This document shows positions 41,063-50,350 of a stretch of DNA of 64,000 nucleotides, one piece after another; within the stretch, counting starts at the first letter, position 1; every line of letters begins with the position of its first letter. The DNA comes from Betaproteobacteria bacterium (lineage in GTDB: Bacteria; Pseudomonadota; Gammaproteobacteria; Burkholderiales; SG8-41), in the NCBI GenBank assembly GCA_021730905.1, contig JAKFYK010000004.1, positions 1 to 64,000 on the forward strand. The letters run 5' to 3'. The notes beneath the pieces were generated by a model that was not told the origin of the DNA, did no database searches, and saw nothing but the letters and a program-made list of their open reading frames with translations. The position numbers and the translations under genes were made by a program.

Positions 41063-42058
41063 ATGAAAAATTGGAAGTTACTGCTGGTTATCGCCGCTTT
41101 GACGTTGTGCGGTCCGGCCCAGGCGCAGCGCTTTGATCTTAACCGGCTCATCGATGCCGGCAAGGATGTTGCCGGCGCCGCAACGGGCGTCAGCGAAAAA
41201 GAAGAAATCGATATCGGCCGCGGACTTGCTGGGCGCATGCTCGGACAGATTGCGCTGGTGGATGACGCCAGCGTGCAGGCCTATGTCAACCGCGTGGGGC
41301 GCTGGATCGCGTCGCAGAGCGAGCGGCCTGATCTGCCGTGGCGCTTCGGCGTGGCCAATGCGCCGAACATCAACGCGATGGCGATGCCCGGCGGCACTAT
41401 CCTGATTACCCGCGGCTTGTATGACATTTTGGACAACGAAGCGCAGTTGGCCGGTGTGCTGGGGCACGAAATCGCCCACGTGGTCAAAAAACATCACATC
41501 AGCGTGATGCAGAAGCAAAAGCTGGTGTCGGCAGGCGCAAACTTGGCGGCGAGCCGCACCGGTAGCAATCAGTTGGGACAGGTGGCACTTAATTTTTTCA
41601 AGAATCTGTTCATCAGCGGATTGGACAAGGAGTCCGAATACGAAGCCGACGCGGTGGGGGTTATTCTTGCGGCGCGCGCGGGCTACAACGCGTTTGGCCT
41701 GGCCGAGGTGCTGCATAAGCTGGGTGCGCGCGGCGCGAGCGATCCATCCGTGGTGGACCTGTTTGGGTCGCATCCCGGACCGGCGGACCGGCTCACCAAA
41801 CTGGGCGACTTGCTGACGCCACGCATGGATAAACTTCCGGCGGGCATGGAACCGGAAATCACGCCGGTGGCAGCGGGAACGGCGGCGCCGGCTCGCGGCG
41901 CAGCGCCAGCCAGTGTTCCAGGCGCCAGAGCGTTGACCAACGAGGCTCCCGCTGCTGCTGAGGAAGCTCCGGCTGCCGCTGCTCCGGCTGCGGCGCAGAA
42001 GCCGGCAACGGATCCGGGCAGCATGATCAAAGGACTCAAGGGGCTATTTGGCCGTTGA
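41063..42058 (+). CDS. Secreted M48 family metallopeptidase
   Basis: This 331-residue protein has the signal peptide KLLLVIAALTLCGPAQAQR and a peptidase_M48 domain with the zinc motif HEIAH (H135, E136, H139). The third ligand lies in the later EYEADAVGVILAARAGYN. The SHPGPADRL segment is typical of BepA/LoiP-like proteases that act on outer-membrane proteins. The last 60 residues are an Ala/Pro-rich low-complexity tail. ATG at 41063 is chosen for GGAGG five bases upstream. Confidence 0.92.
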   Translation: MKNWKLLLVIAALTLCGPAQAQRFDLNRLIDAGKDVAGAATGVSEKEEIDIGRGLAGRMLGQIALVDDASVQAYVNRVGRWIASQSERPDLPWRFGVANAPNINAMAMPGGTILITRGLYDILDNEAQLAGVLGHEIAHVVKKHHISVMQKQKLVSAGANLAASRTGSNQLGQVALNFFKNLFISGLDKESEYEADAVGVILAARAGYNAFGLAEVLHKLGARGASDPSVVDLFGSHPGPADRLTKLGDLLTPRMDKLPAGMEPEITPVAAGTAAPARGAAPASVPGARALTNEAPAAAEEAPAAAAPAAAQKPATDPGSMIKGLKGLFGR

Positions 42059-42098
42059 GCGGTTGGCTGATAGATTGCCCGTAGGCGGAGATTTACTG

Positions 42099-42133
42099 TA
42101 AGTATTTGATTTAAAAGTACTATTTTTTAATCC
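42099..42133 (+). repeat. AT-rich dispersed repeat, copy 7, at the 3' ends of convergent genes
   Basis: TAAGTATTTGATTTAAAAGT with an AT tail overlaps the stop codon and last codons of the rnfB-like gene, and lies 41 bp after the M48 gene stop. The copy thus provides the terminal codons RIKK of the ferredoxin protein. Confidence 0.65.
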
Positions 42134-42752
42134 GCAAGCGGGCACGATCCAGCGCCCGCGCTACCGTTACCCGCTTTTTGCGGTCACCCGCCGTCATCTC
42201 AATCCCGTTTTTATTCCGCGCGCGCTTATCACGTTCGGCGGCGAGCCGTTCAGTGCGCGCCACGTAGCGCATTCGCGCATGCGCGGCGCGCGTCATGCGT
42301 GACTCGCGCGACTCAGGATCTGCCGGCCGCGCGACCATAACCATCTGTATGCAATCGACCGGGCACGGCGGAATACACAATTCGCAGCCGGTACACTCAT
42401 CCGCAATCACCGTGTGCATGACCGTCGCCGCGCCCGCGATGGCGTCTACCGGACAGGCTTGTATGCATAAGGTGCAACCGATGCACCACGCTTCATCAAT
42501 GCGCGCGACCGCTGGTGCTTTGGTGATACCGCGGCGGGTGTCCAGTGGCACGGGCGCACGCTGCAACAGGCCGGCGAGGTCCGCGATCACATCTTCTCCG
42601 CCGGGCGGGCAACGGTTGATGTCGGCACTGCCGCTGCTGATCGCGTCGGCGTAGGGGCGGCAACCCGCGTAGCCGCACTGCCGGCACTGCGTTTGCGGCA
42701 ACAGCGCATCTATGCGCTCGGCCAACGCTGCAGCGGGTATCACTGGCGTCAC
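42120..42752 (-). CDS. rnfB: RnfB-like electron-transfer ferredoxin (stand-alone)
   Basis: This protein of about 210 residues has an Fe4 domain ([19 protein letters not shown]...CPPGG) and two 4Fe-4S ferredoxin motifs, [16 protein letters not shown] and [17 protein letters not shown] basic, helical tail ends in [22 protein letters not shown] at 42752 overlaps the ald stop (GTGA), so it is coupled to ald. The frame is open farther upstream but that part lies inside ald. The other rnf genes are absent. Such stand-alone RnfB proteins are common in betaproteobacteria, often near nth, and donate electrons to unknown partners. Confidence 0.9.
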   Translation of the reverse strand: MTPVIPAAALAERIDALLPQTQCRQCGYAGCRPYADAISSGSADINRCPPGGEDVIADLAGLLQRAPVPLDTRRGITKAPAVARIDEAWCIGCTLCIQACPVDAIAGAATVMHTVIADECTGCELCIPPCPVDCIQMVMVARPADPESRESRMTRAAHARMRYVARTERLAAERDKRARNKNGIEMTAGDRKKRVTVARALDRARLRIKK

Positions 42753-43861
42753 TTTAGTACGGATTCGAGCGTGGCATACGGGCGACCGGTGTCTTGCGCG
42801 AGACCGGCGTGCGTTACCTTTCCATTGAGGGTCTGCACGCCTGCCTGTAGCCCGGGATTGTCTGCAATGGCGCGCGCCAGGCCTTTGTTTGCGATTTCCA
42901 GCGCCAGCGGCAATGTCGCCTGGGTAAGCGCGAGCGTGGCAGTGCGCGCGACTGCCGACGGCATGTTGGGCACGCAATAATGCACGATGCCGCTATCGAT
43001 ATAAAGCGGCTCTGTGTGTGACGTCGGGCGCGACGTTTCGCAAATGCCGCCCTGATCAATCGCGACATCGACGATGACCGAGCCGGGTTGCATATTTTTC
43101 AAATCCGCTTTACGGATGAGCTTGGGCGCGAGTTTTCCGGGCAGCAGCACCGCGCCGATAACCAGATCGGCGTCGGCAATCAGGCGCTCGATGGTGGTGG
43201 CATTTGAGACAGCGGTTTTGAGCTGTGCACCAAACACTTCTTCCAGATGCGCGAGTTTGGCGGCGCTGCGATCCAGCAGTGTGACCTCCGCGCCCATGCC
43301 GAGGGCGATGCGCGCGGCGCTGGATCCCACGATGCCACCGCCGATGATGAGCACGCGCGCCGGCAGCACACCGGGAACGCCACCCAGTAATACGCCGCTG
43401 CCGCCGTTGGCCATTTGCAGCGCCCAGGCGCCGACCTGCGGCGCGAGCCGTCCCGCAATCTGCGACATCGGCGTCAGCAGCGGCAGGCTGCCATCTGCAG
43501 CGGTCACGGTTTCATAGGCAATTCCAGTGACGCCGCTGTTCAGCGCGGCGTCCAGTAACGCCGGGTCGGGTGCGAAATGCTGGTAGCAATAGAGAATTTG
43601 CCCCGAACGCTGCAACGCGAACTCGCTGCGTTGCAGCTCCTTTACCTTGATCACCATGTCGCAGGCGTAGATTTCCCCGGGCGTGGTGACGATCTGCGCA
43701 CCTGCAGCCTGATACCGGGTATCGGGGAAGCCCACGCTTTCACCCGCGCGATGTTGTATCAGTACCTGGTGCCCGGCGGCAGTCAACGCGCGTGTGCCGT
43801 CGGGCGTAACACCGACGCGATATTCGTGGTTCTTGATTTCCTTGGGAACGCCAATCAGCAT
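42749..43861 (-). CDS. ald: Alanine dehydrogenase
   Basis: This 370-residue NAD-dependent enzyme interconverts L-alanine with pyruvate and ammonium. Motifs: [30 protein letters not shown], and the Rossmann segment [51 protein letters not shown] and [17 protein letters not shown] follow. GGAG precedes the ATG. A perfect FNR box 59 bp upstream suggests induction at low oxygen, where alanine formation can recycle NADH. It is coupled to the rnfB-like gene downstream. Confidence 0.96.
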   Translation of the reverse strand: MLIGVPKEIKNHEYRVGVTPDGTRALTAAGHQVLIQHRAGESVGFPDTRYQAAGAQIVTTPGEIYACDMVIKVKELQRSEFALQRSGQILYCYQHFAPDPALLDAALNSGVTGIAYETVTAADGSLPLLTPMSQIAGRLAPQVGAWALQMANGGSGVLLGGVPGVLPARVLIIGGGIVGSSAARIALGMGAEVTLLDRSAAKLAHLEEVFGAQLKTAVSNATTIERLIADADLVIGAVLLPGKLAPKLIRKADLKNMQPGSVIVDVAIDQGGICETSRPTSHTEPLYIDSGIVHYCVPNMPSAVARTATLALTQATLPLALEIANKGLARAIADNPGLQAGVQTLNGKVTHAGLAQDTGRPYATLESVLK

Positions 43862-43919
43862 GATGAATCTCCGCTGTACAGGGCAGAGTACATCAAACTA
43901 CGGAGAAACGCAGTAGCGC

Positions 43920-43933
43920 TTGATGTGAATCAA
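43920..43933 (-). promoter_or_regulatory. FNR/ANR box upstream of ald
   Basis: TTGAT-GTGA-ATCAA is a perfect match to the FNR consensus. Its centre is 65 bp from the ald start codon. If it acts from -41.5, a TTTGAT hexamer at 43892-43897 (minus strand) is in -10 position. The PAP2 gene on the other side has its stop here, so ald is the only target. Confidence 0.7.
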
Positions 43934-43952
43934 CGGGCGGTGCCAACCGGTT

Positions 43953-44648
43953 TCAACAGCAATTCATTTGGCGCGGTTCGATGATAAGGCCGTACAGCAC
44001 AACAATAACGATCCAGCACACCACGCCTGACCACAACACGTGCGACAGGAAATGTGCGCCCTGTGCAATGCGCACGAAACCCAGACCCAGTCCGGCAATA
44101 AGACCCAGCATGAATCCGGCATGCGTGAGCAACGGGTTGGCCAGCGCGCGTCCGAGAAAATGAAACGCGAACAGACAAAAGCCGGTGGACGCGTGCCCGG
44201 CCGGGAAGCATCGCCCCGGCGCTATGCCGGCCGGATAGGACTCAAGCAGTCCGACGTAGGGCACGAATCCGCCGAAACTCGTGATATCCCACGGGCAGTG
44301 CCGCGTGCTGAAAAATTTCATCGCGGCGACGGCTAGCGGCGCGAGCGCCAGCGCGAGTGCAACAAACAGGAACGATGGCCGCAGGGGTTTGAGTTGCGCT
44401 GCCAGAAAGGAAATCATGTACCCCGCAAATGCGGCTACTGCCGCCAGCACAACCAGATACTTTGTCCAGTGGTGCATGACCACTTCCAGAAAGCCGTTGT
44501 AACGCCATGGAAATCCTCCAGCGTGCTGGTCGAAGAACCAGCCGCTGACCAGCGGATCAATTCCGGCGGTATCCAGTGCAACGATCACACCCGCAACCAA
44601 CGCAGCCGGCAGCAGGCGAATCGCATAAAAGCGCAGGCGCAGATTCAT
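43953..44648 (-). CDS. PAP2-family lipid phosphatase
   Basis: This 231-residue integral membrane protein has about five to six helices and the three acid-phosphatase motifs. They are KFFSTRHCPWD (motif 1, about residues 112-122), CFPAGHAS (motif 2) and RIAQGAHFLSHVLW (motif 3). It overlaps the upstream LTA-synthase-like gene by four bases. Enzymes of this type dephosphorylate lipid A, undecaprenyl or phosphatidylglycerol phosphates. With its neighbours it may remodel envelope lipids under control of the upstream two-component system. Confidence 0.9.
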   Translation of the reverse strand: MNLRLRFYAIRLLPAALVAGVIVALDTAGIDPLVSGWFFDQHAGGFPWRYNGFLEVVMHHWTKYLVVLAAVAAFAGYMISFLAAQLKPLRPSFLFVALALALAPLAVAAMKFFSTRHCPWDITSFGGFVPYVGLLESYPAGIAPGRCFPAGHASTGFCLFAFHFLGRALANPLLTHAGFMLGLIAGLGLGFVRIAQGAHFLSHVLWSGVVCWIVIVVLYGLIIEPRQMNCC

Positions 44649-46606
44649 TGCGGCGGGGTGGCGGCAAGCATGGGATGGCGGTTGGCATACGAGTCGTAGG
44701 CAATCTGGAACAGGGACGCGGCATCGAGCAACGCGTCGTCGTTGTCGGGCAGTCGTGCCAGCGTACGCGTGGTCTTGTCGTAGGCGGCCATCGAGCGGGT
44801 CTTTCTAAAGCCGAGTTGCGCCAGTTGTTCGTTGTGCAGCAGCGCGATGTCGCGATTGTGGTTGAACAGGGCGACACGGCTTTGTGCGTCGCCGATCAGC
44901 GTGTCCTTGCCAAAAAACAGGCTGTCGTAAGAAATATTGAGCAGGCCCAGCATGGTTGGTGCGACATCGAGCTGGCTGGTTAATCCGTCAAAACGCTTTG
45001 GCGCAATGTGTTTGGGGCTGTACACCATGAAGGGAATTTCGTAAGTGGGCAGCGGAATGCTGGCACGGCCGTACGTCCGCGCGCCGTGGTCGGCCACGAT
45101 CACCACCAGAGTGCTATCGAAATAAGGCTTTTTCTTCAATTCCTTGATGAACCAGCCGATGGCGTAATCGGCGTAGCGCACGCCGGCTTCACGCCCTCCG
45201 CCTTCGGGCTTGACGCCGGAAACGCCCTGCGGAAAGGTGAACGGCTTGTGATTGGAAGTGGTCATGACCACGGAGAATATGCGTTCCTGCTTGCGGTGTT
45301 GGTCGTCAAACACGCGGAATGCATGGCGAAACAGATCTTCATCCGACACGCCCCAGATGTTGGCAAAATTGGGCGCGGGCATATCGGTACGGTCGATGAC
45401 CTTGTAACCGTTGCTGCCGAAGAAATGGTTCATGTTGTCGAAGGTGCCGTAGCCGCCATAAATGAAGGTGGGCGTGTAACCGTTTTCCTTCATCACCGTG
45501 GACCAGTTGAAGAGTCCCTCGTTCTTGGAGCGCTTGACGATGGATTCCGGCGGTACGGGCGGAAATGATGCGGTAACGGCTTCCATGCCGCGCACGGTGC
45601 GCGTGCCGCTGGCGTAGGTGCGCGTGAATACCAGGCTTTCTTCTGCGATGCGGTCAAGATTGGGGGTGAGGCCGGGGCGCTGGCTATAAGCGCCAACGAA
45701 CTCGGCGCCCAGCGATTCTTCCAGCAATACGATGACGTTGAGCAGCTTGGGCGGCTGATCGTACGTGACGCGACGTGCCAGCGGATGCAACGCGCCCGGC
45801 AGAAATTCAGCGTTGGGCTGGGCGACGATTTTGCGCGCGCGCGCTATCGCCTGAGCAGAATCCAGTGTGGCGTAAAACTGGTTGTAGTCGAGATGGTTAT
45901 TTATCGCGGCGTTGAAAAACGTGTAAATGCCGTTGGCGGCGAGTTCATCCGCGACGCGGTTAGTATTAAGTCGTCCGCTGTTGATATTGATCGCGAAGTG
46001 AGCGGCGACCAGCACGGCGCCTGCGGCGATTCCCCACGGCAGGCGCCCGGGAAAAGGCTCCACCACATTGAGTCCTCTGCCGAGAGTGCTACGTGCCCGC
46101 CATAGCACCAGCACAGTAGCCAATCCGGTTGCGATCAGCACTTGCGCGACCGGGTACGACTGCCAGATGTTGACGAATACTTCGTGCGGATAAATCAGGT
46201 ACTCGACAGCAACAAAATTGAAGCGCGAGTCGAATTCATCAAAGAAAAAATATTCCACCGCGCCGAGATACATCAATCCGAATAGTGTAATCGCGAAACC
46301 CGACCAAATCAGCGCGCGATGCCAGCGCCGGTGGAACCAGCGCTCCGGCAGCAGCACCAGCCATACCACAAGCGGTGCTGCGATCATCATTGCGATAATT
46401 GCGTCGTAGCCCGCGCCCACGGCGAGGATGCGCGGCATTTCCGCCGTGGTGAGCTGCCCCGCCGCTTGTGCCTTAACGCTGAGCACGACACGCGTCAACA
46501 ATGAAATAACGGCATAGGCGCCGATCAGCAGCGCCGCCAGGACGAAGCGCGAATTCAGCAATATGCCGCGTGCGCGCGACGTCCATTGGCGTGATGCGGA
46601 TGACAT
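44645..46606 (-). CDS. LTA-synthase-family sulfatase-like phosphoglycerol/phosphoethanolamine transferase
   Basis: This 653-residue protein has five N-terminal membrane segments (about residues 20-190) and a large periplasmic sulfatase-like domain. Visible are NVIVLLEESLGAEFVGAYSQRPGLTPNLDRIAEESLVFTR, the nucleophile region SGTRTVRGMEAV, FIYGGYGTFDNMNHFFGSNG and the metal-binding VIVADHGARTYG. ATG at 46606 has AAGGAG before it. Homologues make lipoteichoic acid in Gram-positives. In Gram-negatives they include OpgB-like and lipid A-modifying transferases. Overlap with PAP2 suggests a shared lipid product. Confidence 0.9.
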   Translation of the reverse strand: MSSASRQWTSRARGILLNSRFVLAALLIGAYAVISLLTRVVLSVKAQAAGQLTTAEMPRILAVGAGYDAIIAMMIAAPLVVWLVLLPERWFHRRWHRALIWSGFAITLFGLMYLGAVEYFFFDEFDSRFNFVAVEYLIYPHEVFVNIWQSYPVAQVLIATGLATVLVLWRARSTLGRGLNVVEPFPGRLPWGIAAGAVLVAAHFAININSGRLNTNRVADELAANGIYTFFNAAINNHLDYNQFYATLDSAQAIARARKIVAQPNAEFLPGALHPLARRVTYDQPPKLLNVIVLLEESLGAEFVGAYSQRPGLTPNLDRIAEESLVFTRTYASGTRTVRGMEAVTASFPPVPPESIVKRSKNEGLFNWSTVMKENGYTPTFIYGGYGTFDNMNHFFGSNGYKVIDRTDMPAPNFANIWGVSDEDLFRHAFRVFDDQHRKQERIFSVVMTTSNHKPFTFPQGVSGVKPEGGGREAGVRYADYAIGWFIKELKKKPYFDSTLVVIVADHGARTYGRASIPLPTYEIPFMVYSPKHIAPKRFDGLTSQLDVAPTMLGLLNISYDSLFFGKDTLIGDAQSRVALFNHNRDIALLHNEQLAQLGFRKTRSMAAYDKTTRTLARLPDNDDALLDAASLFQIAYDSYANRHPMLAATPPQ

Positions 46607-46707
46607 GGTTGCTCCTTGTGTAACGCGCACGATGGCGCGGTGGATAGGCTGACTGAACTAACGAAAACGTCAGGCTACGCGCGGGAGTGTGAAGTACCTG
46701 TCATCGA

Positions 46708-46725
46708 ATTGTGAGGGGATTGTGA
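46708..46725 (-). promoter_or_regulatory. Tandem direct repeat, candidate OmpR-type response-regulator site
   Basis: On the minus strand TCACAAT-CCCC-TCACAAT repeats with an 11-bp period, the spacing OmpR/PhoB-class regulators use. A further TTCACAC half-site lies about 20 bp downstream. The sites are about 100 bp upstream of the LTA-synthase-like start and directly behind the kinase gene, so they probably let the adjacent regulator drive this promoter. Confidence 0.55.
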
Positions 46726-46744
46726 AGCGAGCGGGCTTGGTTAA

Positions 46745-48037
46745 CTATTTGGTTGAATTGTCATTTTTATCGAAAAAATTCAGGGTAAAAATACTCCCTT
46801 GATTTACGGTACTGGCGGCGCTGACGCGCCAGCCGAACTGATCGCAAATACGCTTGACGATGGACAACCCCAAACCCATGCCTCCGGGGCTGGCGCCGTT
46901 GCCGCGGTAATAACGTTCGAATACCTGCTCTAGCTTGTCTGCAACGATGCCGGTGCCCGTGTCGGAAATTTCCAGTGTACCGTCCCTGTAACGCACGCCG
47001 ATATGGCCCTGCGGGGTGTACTGAATGGCGTTACGAAGCAGATTGGACAATACCAGTTGCAGCGCGCGCGTGTTGAGCGTGAGCACCGCGTCCGGCGCGA
47101 TATCCAGTTTGATGCCGAGATTGCGTTCACGCAGTTCCGCGCGATAGGGCTCCAGGGCGTCGTCGACGATTTCACGCACGGCCTCGGTCTGGTTCTCGTC
47201 GGTCGCCTGTTCGCGCGCGAGCAACAACAGCGCTTCGATTTCGGTGCTCATGCGCCGCGCCGCTTTGGCGATCGATGCCACGCGTTGCGCGGATTTCACG
47301 GAGAGTCCGTTGTCTGCCGCCAGCAACTCGCAACTGGTGCGTATCGCGGTGAGCGGCGTGCGCAGTTCGTGGCTGGCGTTGGCGGTGAATTCCTGCTCGC
47401 GCCGCAACAATTCGTCCAGTCGCGCCTGATAGTTGTCGAACGCACGCGCCAACTGTGTAACTTCGGCTTCCTGCCCGGGTTGCGCCAGCGGCTGGCGCAG
47501 CTCACCCGGCCTGAGCCTGTCCACCGTCTCGGCGAGCGTGGTGATTTGCTTGACCAGCACGCCTGACAACCAGTACCCGAGCGTCAGCGACACCCCGATG
47601 ACAGCGAATAGGGAAAGTCCCAGCAAAACAAGAAATTGTTGCTCACGTTTTTGAAACAGACTCACGTCATAAGCCACATAAAGGCGTCCGCCGCTGACGT
47701 CGCGCACGGCGACATGAATTTCGTTGCCGCCTTCATAAACCTCGTGCTGGCCGATGCCGAGCCGGCGCAGGTAATCGGGCAGCGAGTGCCCGTCCGCCGG
47801 CGTGCGTATCAGGTACGCTTTCAGATGCGGGTTTGCTGGCGTCGCCAGGCGCGGGTTTTCACGCAACCGTTCAATCATGAAGTTCACTTCGTCGTTCATC
47901 AGGCGTTCGACCAGCGTGTCTTCCATTTCCTCGAAAGCGGTAAACAGCGTGAATCCCAGCGCACACATCATCAGCGTGAACGCCACGGTGAAGGCCAGCG
48001 CCACGCGCCAGCGCAGACCGATGCGCTTGCCGCTCAC
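46745..48037 (-). CDS. Two-component sensor histidine kinase
   Basis: This 430-residue inner-membrane kinase has TM1 at about residues 11-33, a short periplasmic domain, TM2 at about 136-160, then HAMP. The HisKA box NASHELRTPLTAIRTS carries the phospho-accepting H223. The catalytic domain has NLLRNAIQYTPQG, DTGTGI and GMGLGLSIVKRICDQ. It overlaps the response-regulator gene by four bases. Size and topology resemble the PmrB/QseC/ColS group that senses cations or envelope stress. The stimulus is unknown. Confidence 0.94.
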   Translation of the reverse strand: MSGKRIGLRWRVALAFTVAFTLMMCALGFTLFTAFEEMEDTLVERLMNDEVNFMIERLRENPRLATPANPHLKAYLIRTPADGHSLPDYLRRLGIGQHEVYEGGNEIHVAVRDVSGGRLYVAYDVSLFQKREQQFLVLLGLSLFAVIGVSLTLGYWLSGVLVKQITTLAETVDRLRPGELRQPLAQPGQEAEVTQLARAFDNYQARLDELLRREQEFTANASHELRTPLTAIRTSCELLAADNGLSVKSAQRVASIAKAARRMSTEIEALLLLAREQATDENQTEAVREIVDDALEPYRAELRERNLGIKLDIAPDAVLTLNTRALQLVLSNLLRNAIQYTPQGHIGVRYRDGTLEISDTGTGIVADKLEQVFERYYRGNGASPGGMGLGLSIVKRICDQFGWRVSAASTVNQGSIFTLNFFDKNDNSTK

Positions 48038-48753
48038 GGCCTATTGCCGACGGATGCGCCCGGGGAGCCGGCGCCGGATGCTTTGGCGGAGAGGCGGTAG
48101 CCCATGCCATGCACGGTCTCGACGGGATCCGTGCCGCCAGCTTGTGTTAGCGCGCGGCGCAGCAGGTGCATATGGGTGCGTAGCGTGTCGCTGGTCTGTT
48201 GCCTACCGCCCCACGCCGCCTGTTCAAGGTCGTCACGTGTATGAATTCTGTCGGGCTGGGACATGATGATTTCCAGCAGTCGCATGCACTTGGGCGGAAG
48301 TTTTACATCGTTGCCGCGATAGCTCACGCGAAGTGTGCGCGGATCCAGCGTGAGTTCGCCGACGGTGAGCGCACGCTGGATGCTTTTGCCGGTGTGGCGC
48401 CGGTGCAGGGCGACGAGCCGTGCTTCCACTTCCTTCAGCGCGAACGGTTTGACCAGATAATCATCAGCGCCGTGCTCGAAGCCTTTCAGCTTGTCGTCGA
48501 GCGTGTCGCGCGCGGTGATCATCAGCACGGGTGTATCGATGCGCGCGTCTTCGCGCAGCCGTCGGCACAGCACATTGCCGTCTACGCGCGGCAGACCGAT
48601 ATCGAGAACGATGCAGTCGAATTGGCCGCTGGAGGCCAGATGCAATCCGGTTACGCCATCCGGCGCGGCATCGACGGTGTGACCGCCGGCTTCGAGAAAA
48701 TCGTAGAGATTCGACGCGATATCCGGATCGTCTTCAATGATCAGGACGCGCAT
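48034..48753 (-). CDS. OmpR-family response regulator
   Basis: This 239-residue regulator has a receiver domain with acidic pocket EDD at positions 7-9, phospho-acceptor D51 in CIVLDIGLPRVDG and Lys in DDYLVKPFALKEVEARL. The winged-helix output domain (LTLDPRTLRVSYRGNDVKLPPKCMRLLEIIMSQPD...SDTLRTHMHLLRRAL) fills the C-terminus. It pairs with the kinase downstream. Its likely binding site is the 11-bp-period repeat at 46708-46725. Confidence 0.95.
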   Translation of the reverse strand: MRVLIIEDDPDIASNLYDFLEAGGHTVDAAPDGVTGLHLASSGQFDCIVLDIGLPRVDGNVLCRRLREDARIDTPVLMITARDTLDDKLKGFEHGADDYLVKPFALKEVEARLVALHRRHTGKSIQRALTVGELTLDPRTLRVSYRGNDVKLPPKCMRLLEIIMSQPDRIHTRDDLEQAAWGGRQQTSDTLRTHMHLLRRALTQAGGTDPVETVHGMGYRLSAKASGAGSPGASVGNRP

Positions 48754-48786
48754 GCAGGCGTTCCGGTACGGCGCGGCTCGCGGCGA

Positions 48787-49512
48787 TCAAGGCGCAAGCA
48801 ACCGCCATTGGCCTTCGGTCAGACCTTCGAGCGGCTGGAACTGTATCTTGTAGGCCATTTTGCGGCTGCGCGCGATCCAGTAGCCGAGATACAGATAGGC
48901 ACGGTCGAGTTTCTTGCACAACGCGATTTGCCAGAGAATATTATAGGTGCCGAAGCTTGCGCCGCGCACATCCGGATCGAAGAACGTGTACACCGATGAC
49001 AGCCCGTCGGGCAGCTGATCGACGATGCTGACCATGCGCAGTTCACCCGCTTCGCGAAACTCCACCAGCCGCGATTCGACATTGCTTTGCAGCAGAAAAT
49101 GCCGGTACTGCTCGCGGCTGTCCTGATCCATGCCGCCGCCGCTGTGGCGGCTGGCCTGATAGCGCAGGTACAGCGCGTAATGCTCGGGATGATATTTAAG
49201 CTCCAGCAAATGCGCGGACAGGCTCGCATGCTTTTTCGCGAAGCGGCGCTGCGTGCGGCTCGGCTGGAAATCCGCTGCCACAATGCGCACCGGCACGCAC
49301 GCCTGGCACTGGTCGCAATGCGGGCGGTAGGTAAACGCGCCGCTGCGGCGAAAGCCCGCGCGCACCAGTTCGCCATACACTGCGGTATCGATCAAATGAC
49401 TGGGTGTGGCTACCTGTGAACGCGCGAGGCGCTCCGGCAGATAACTGCACGGATAAGGGGCTGTCGAGTAAAACTGCAAGACCGACAGCGGGAACTCAGT
49501 TAAATAAGTCAT
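48787..49512 (-). CDS. ate: Aspartate/glutamate leucyltransferase (Ate/Bpt N-degron enzyme)
   Basis: This 241-residue aminoacyl-tRNA-protein transferase of the ATE family has the N-terminal [22 protein letters not shown] and [24 protein letters not shown], whose cysteines bind metal in this family. [18 protein letters not shown]-like text and [24 protein letters not shown] follow. Bacterial members of this length (Bpt) add leucine to proteins starting with Asp or Glu, making them ClpAP/ClpS substrates. It overlaps aat by four bases, so both N-end-rule enzymes are co-expressed. Confidence 0.94.
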   Translation of the reverse strand: MTYLTEFPLSVLQFYSTAPYPCSYLPERLARSQVATPSHLIDTAVYGELVRAGFRRSGAFTYRPHCDQCQACVPVRIVAADFQPSRTQRRFAKKHASLSAHLLELKYHPEHYALYLRYQASRHSGGGMDQDSREQYRHFLLQSNVESRLVEFREAGELRMVSIVDQLPDGLSSVYTFFDPDVRGASFGTYNILWQIALCKKLDRAYLYLGYWIARSRKMAYKIQFQPLEGLTEGQWRLLAP

Positions 49513-49526
49513 TCAAATAAGTCATT
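49502..49526. repeat. 13-bp-period tandem duplication at the aat/ate junction
   Basis: AAATAAGTCATT occurs twice with a period of 13 bp. On the coding strand the first copy ends aat (NDLFE and stop) and the second provides the ATG ACT TAT TTA start of ate. A small duplication seems to have created or extended the stop-start overlap. Confidence 0.6.
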
Positions 49527-50210
49527 GTCGAATTGCCATGAACGCGGCGGCTCACAGTTTACCAAGACTTTGAGCTGGCGTACAAATTCGGCGCGCGGAA
49601 TCTCGCGCGCGCCGAATGATGCGAGGTGCGGGGTTTTCATCTGGCAATCGATCAGCCCGAATTGCCAGCGTTCCAGTTGCCGTGCCAGATGCGCCAGCGC
49701 GATCTTCGAGGCATCGGTGGTGCGCGTGAACATCGACTCGCCGTAGAACATGCGGCCCAGCGCCACGCCATACAGCCCGCCGGCAAGTTCGCCGTTGATC
49801 CAGGTTTCCACGGAATGTGCGCTACCGCACTGATGCAACGCCGTATATGCCGCGATCATGTCGTCGGTGATCCAGGTGCCGCCTTCACCTTGCTCGTCGC
49901 GCGGTGCGGCGCAGGCGCGCATCACCGTTTCAAATGAGGAATCGATGCGTATTTCAAAATCCTGTTTGCGCAGCCGTTTGCCGAGCGAGCGCGACATTTT
50001 CAATTCTGCCGGAATCAGCACCATGCGTGGGTCAGGGCTCCACCACAGCAACGGCTGGTCTGCGCTGTACCACGGGAAAATGCCGTTGCGATAAGCTTCG
50101 ATCAGGCGTGCGGCTGAAAGTTTTCCGCCCGCGGCGAGCAGGCCATTGGGCTCAGCCAGCGCGCGCGATAGCGGCGGGAAAGATGCATTGTCGTCGAGCC
50201 ACGGAATCAT
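49509..50210 (-). CDS. aat: Leucyl/phenylalanyl-tRNA--protein transferase
   Basis: This 233-residue enzyme adds Leu or Phe to proteins with N-terminal Arg or Lys, marking them for ClpS/ClpAP. Motifs: [77 protein letters not shown], and [29 protein letters not shown]. Full family length. It diverges from the Pat-like gene and overlaps ate. Confidence 0.97.
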   Translation of the reverse strand: MIPWLDDNASFPPLSRALAEPNGLLAAGGKLSAARLIEAYRNGIFPWYSADQPLLWWSPDPRMVLIPAELKMSRSLGKRLRKQDFEIRIDSSFETVMRACAAPRDEQGEGGTWITDDMIAAYTALHQCGSAHSVETWINGELAGGLYGVALGRMFYGESMFTRTTDASKIALAHLARQLERWQFGLIDCQMKTPHLASFGAREIPRAEFVRQLKVLVNCEPPRSWQFDNDLFE

Positions 50211-50259
50211 ATGGGTATTGTACGCGCTGCGAGGGGGCCATACGGCATGTGAGTTTTAT

Positions 50260-50294
50260 TATAAGTATATGTTTATAAATAATATTCTCATAAC
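50260..50294 (+). repeat. AT-rich dispersed repeat, copy 8
   Basis: TATAAGTATATGTTTATAAA with an AT tail lies in the 140-bp divergent gap between aat and the Pat-like gene, 50 bp from the aat start and 57 bp from the Pat start. Confidence 0.65.
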
Positions 50295-50350
50295 ATTGCC
50301 GTTGACGCGTATCAACGTTGCGGCGAGCAGTGTCGGTGATACTTAGCGCT

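Noticed and set aside
42120-42977. A longer 285-residue start for the rnfB-like gene
   Set aside because: The extra N-terminal part overlaps ald in another frame and is an Arg/His-rich shadow. The GTG at 42752 coupled to the ald stop gives the normal protein start.
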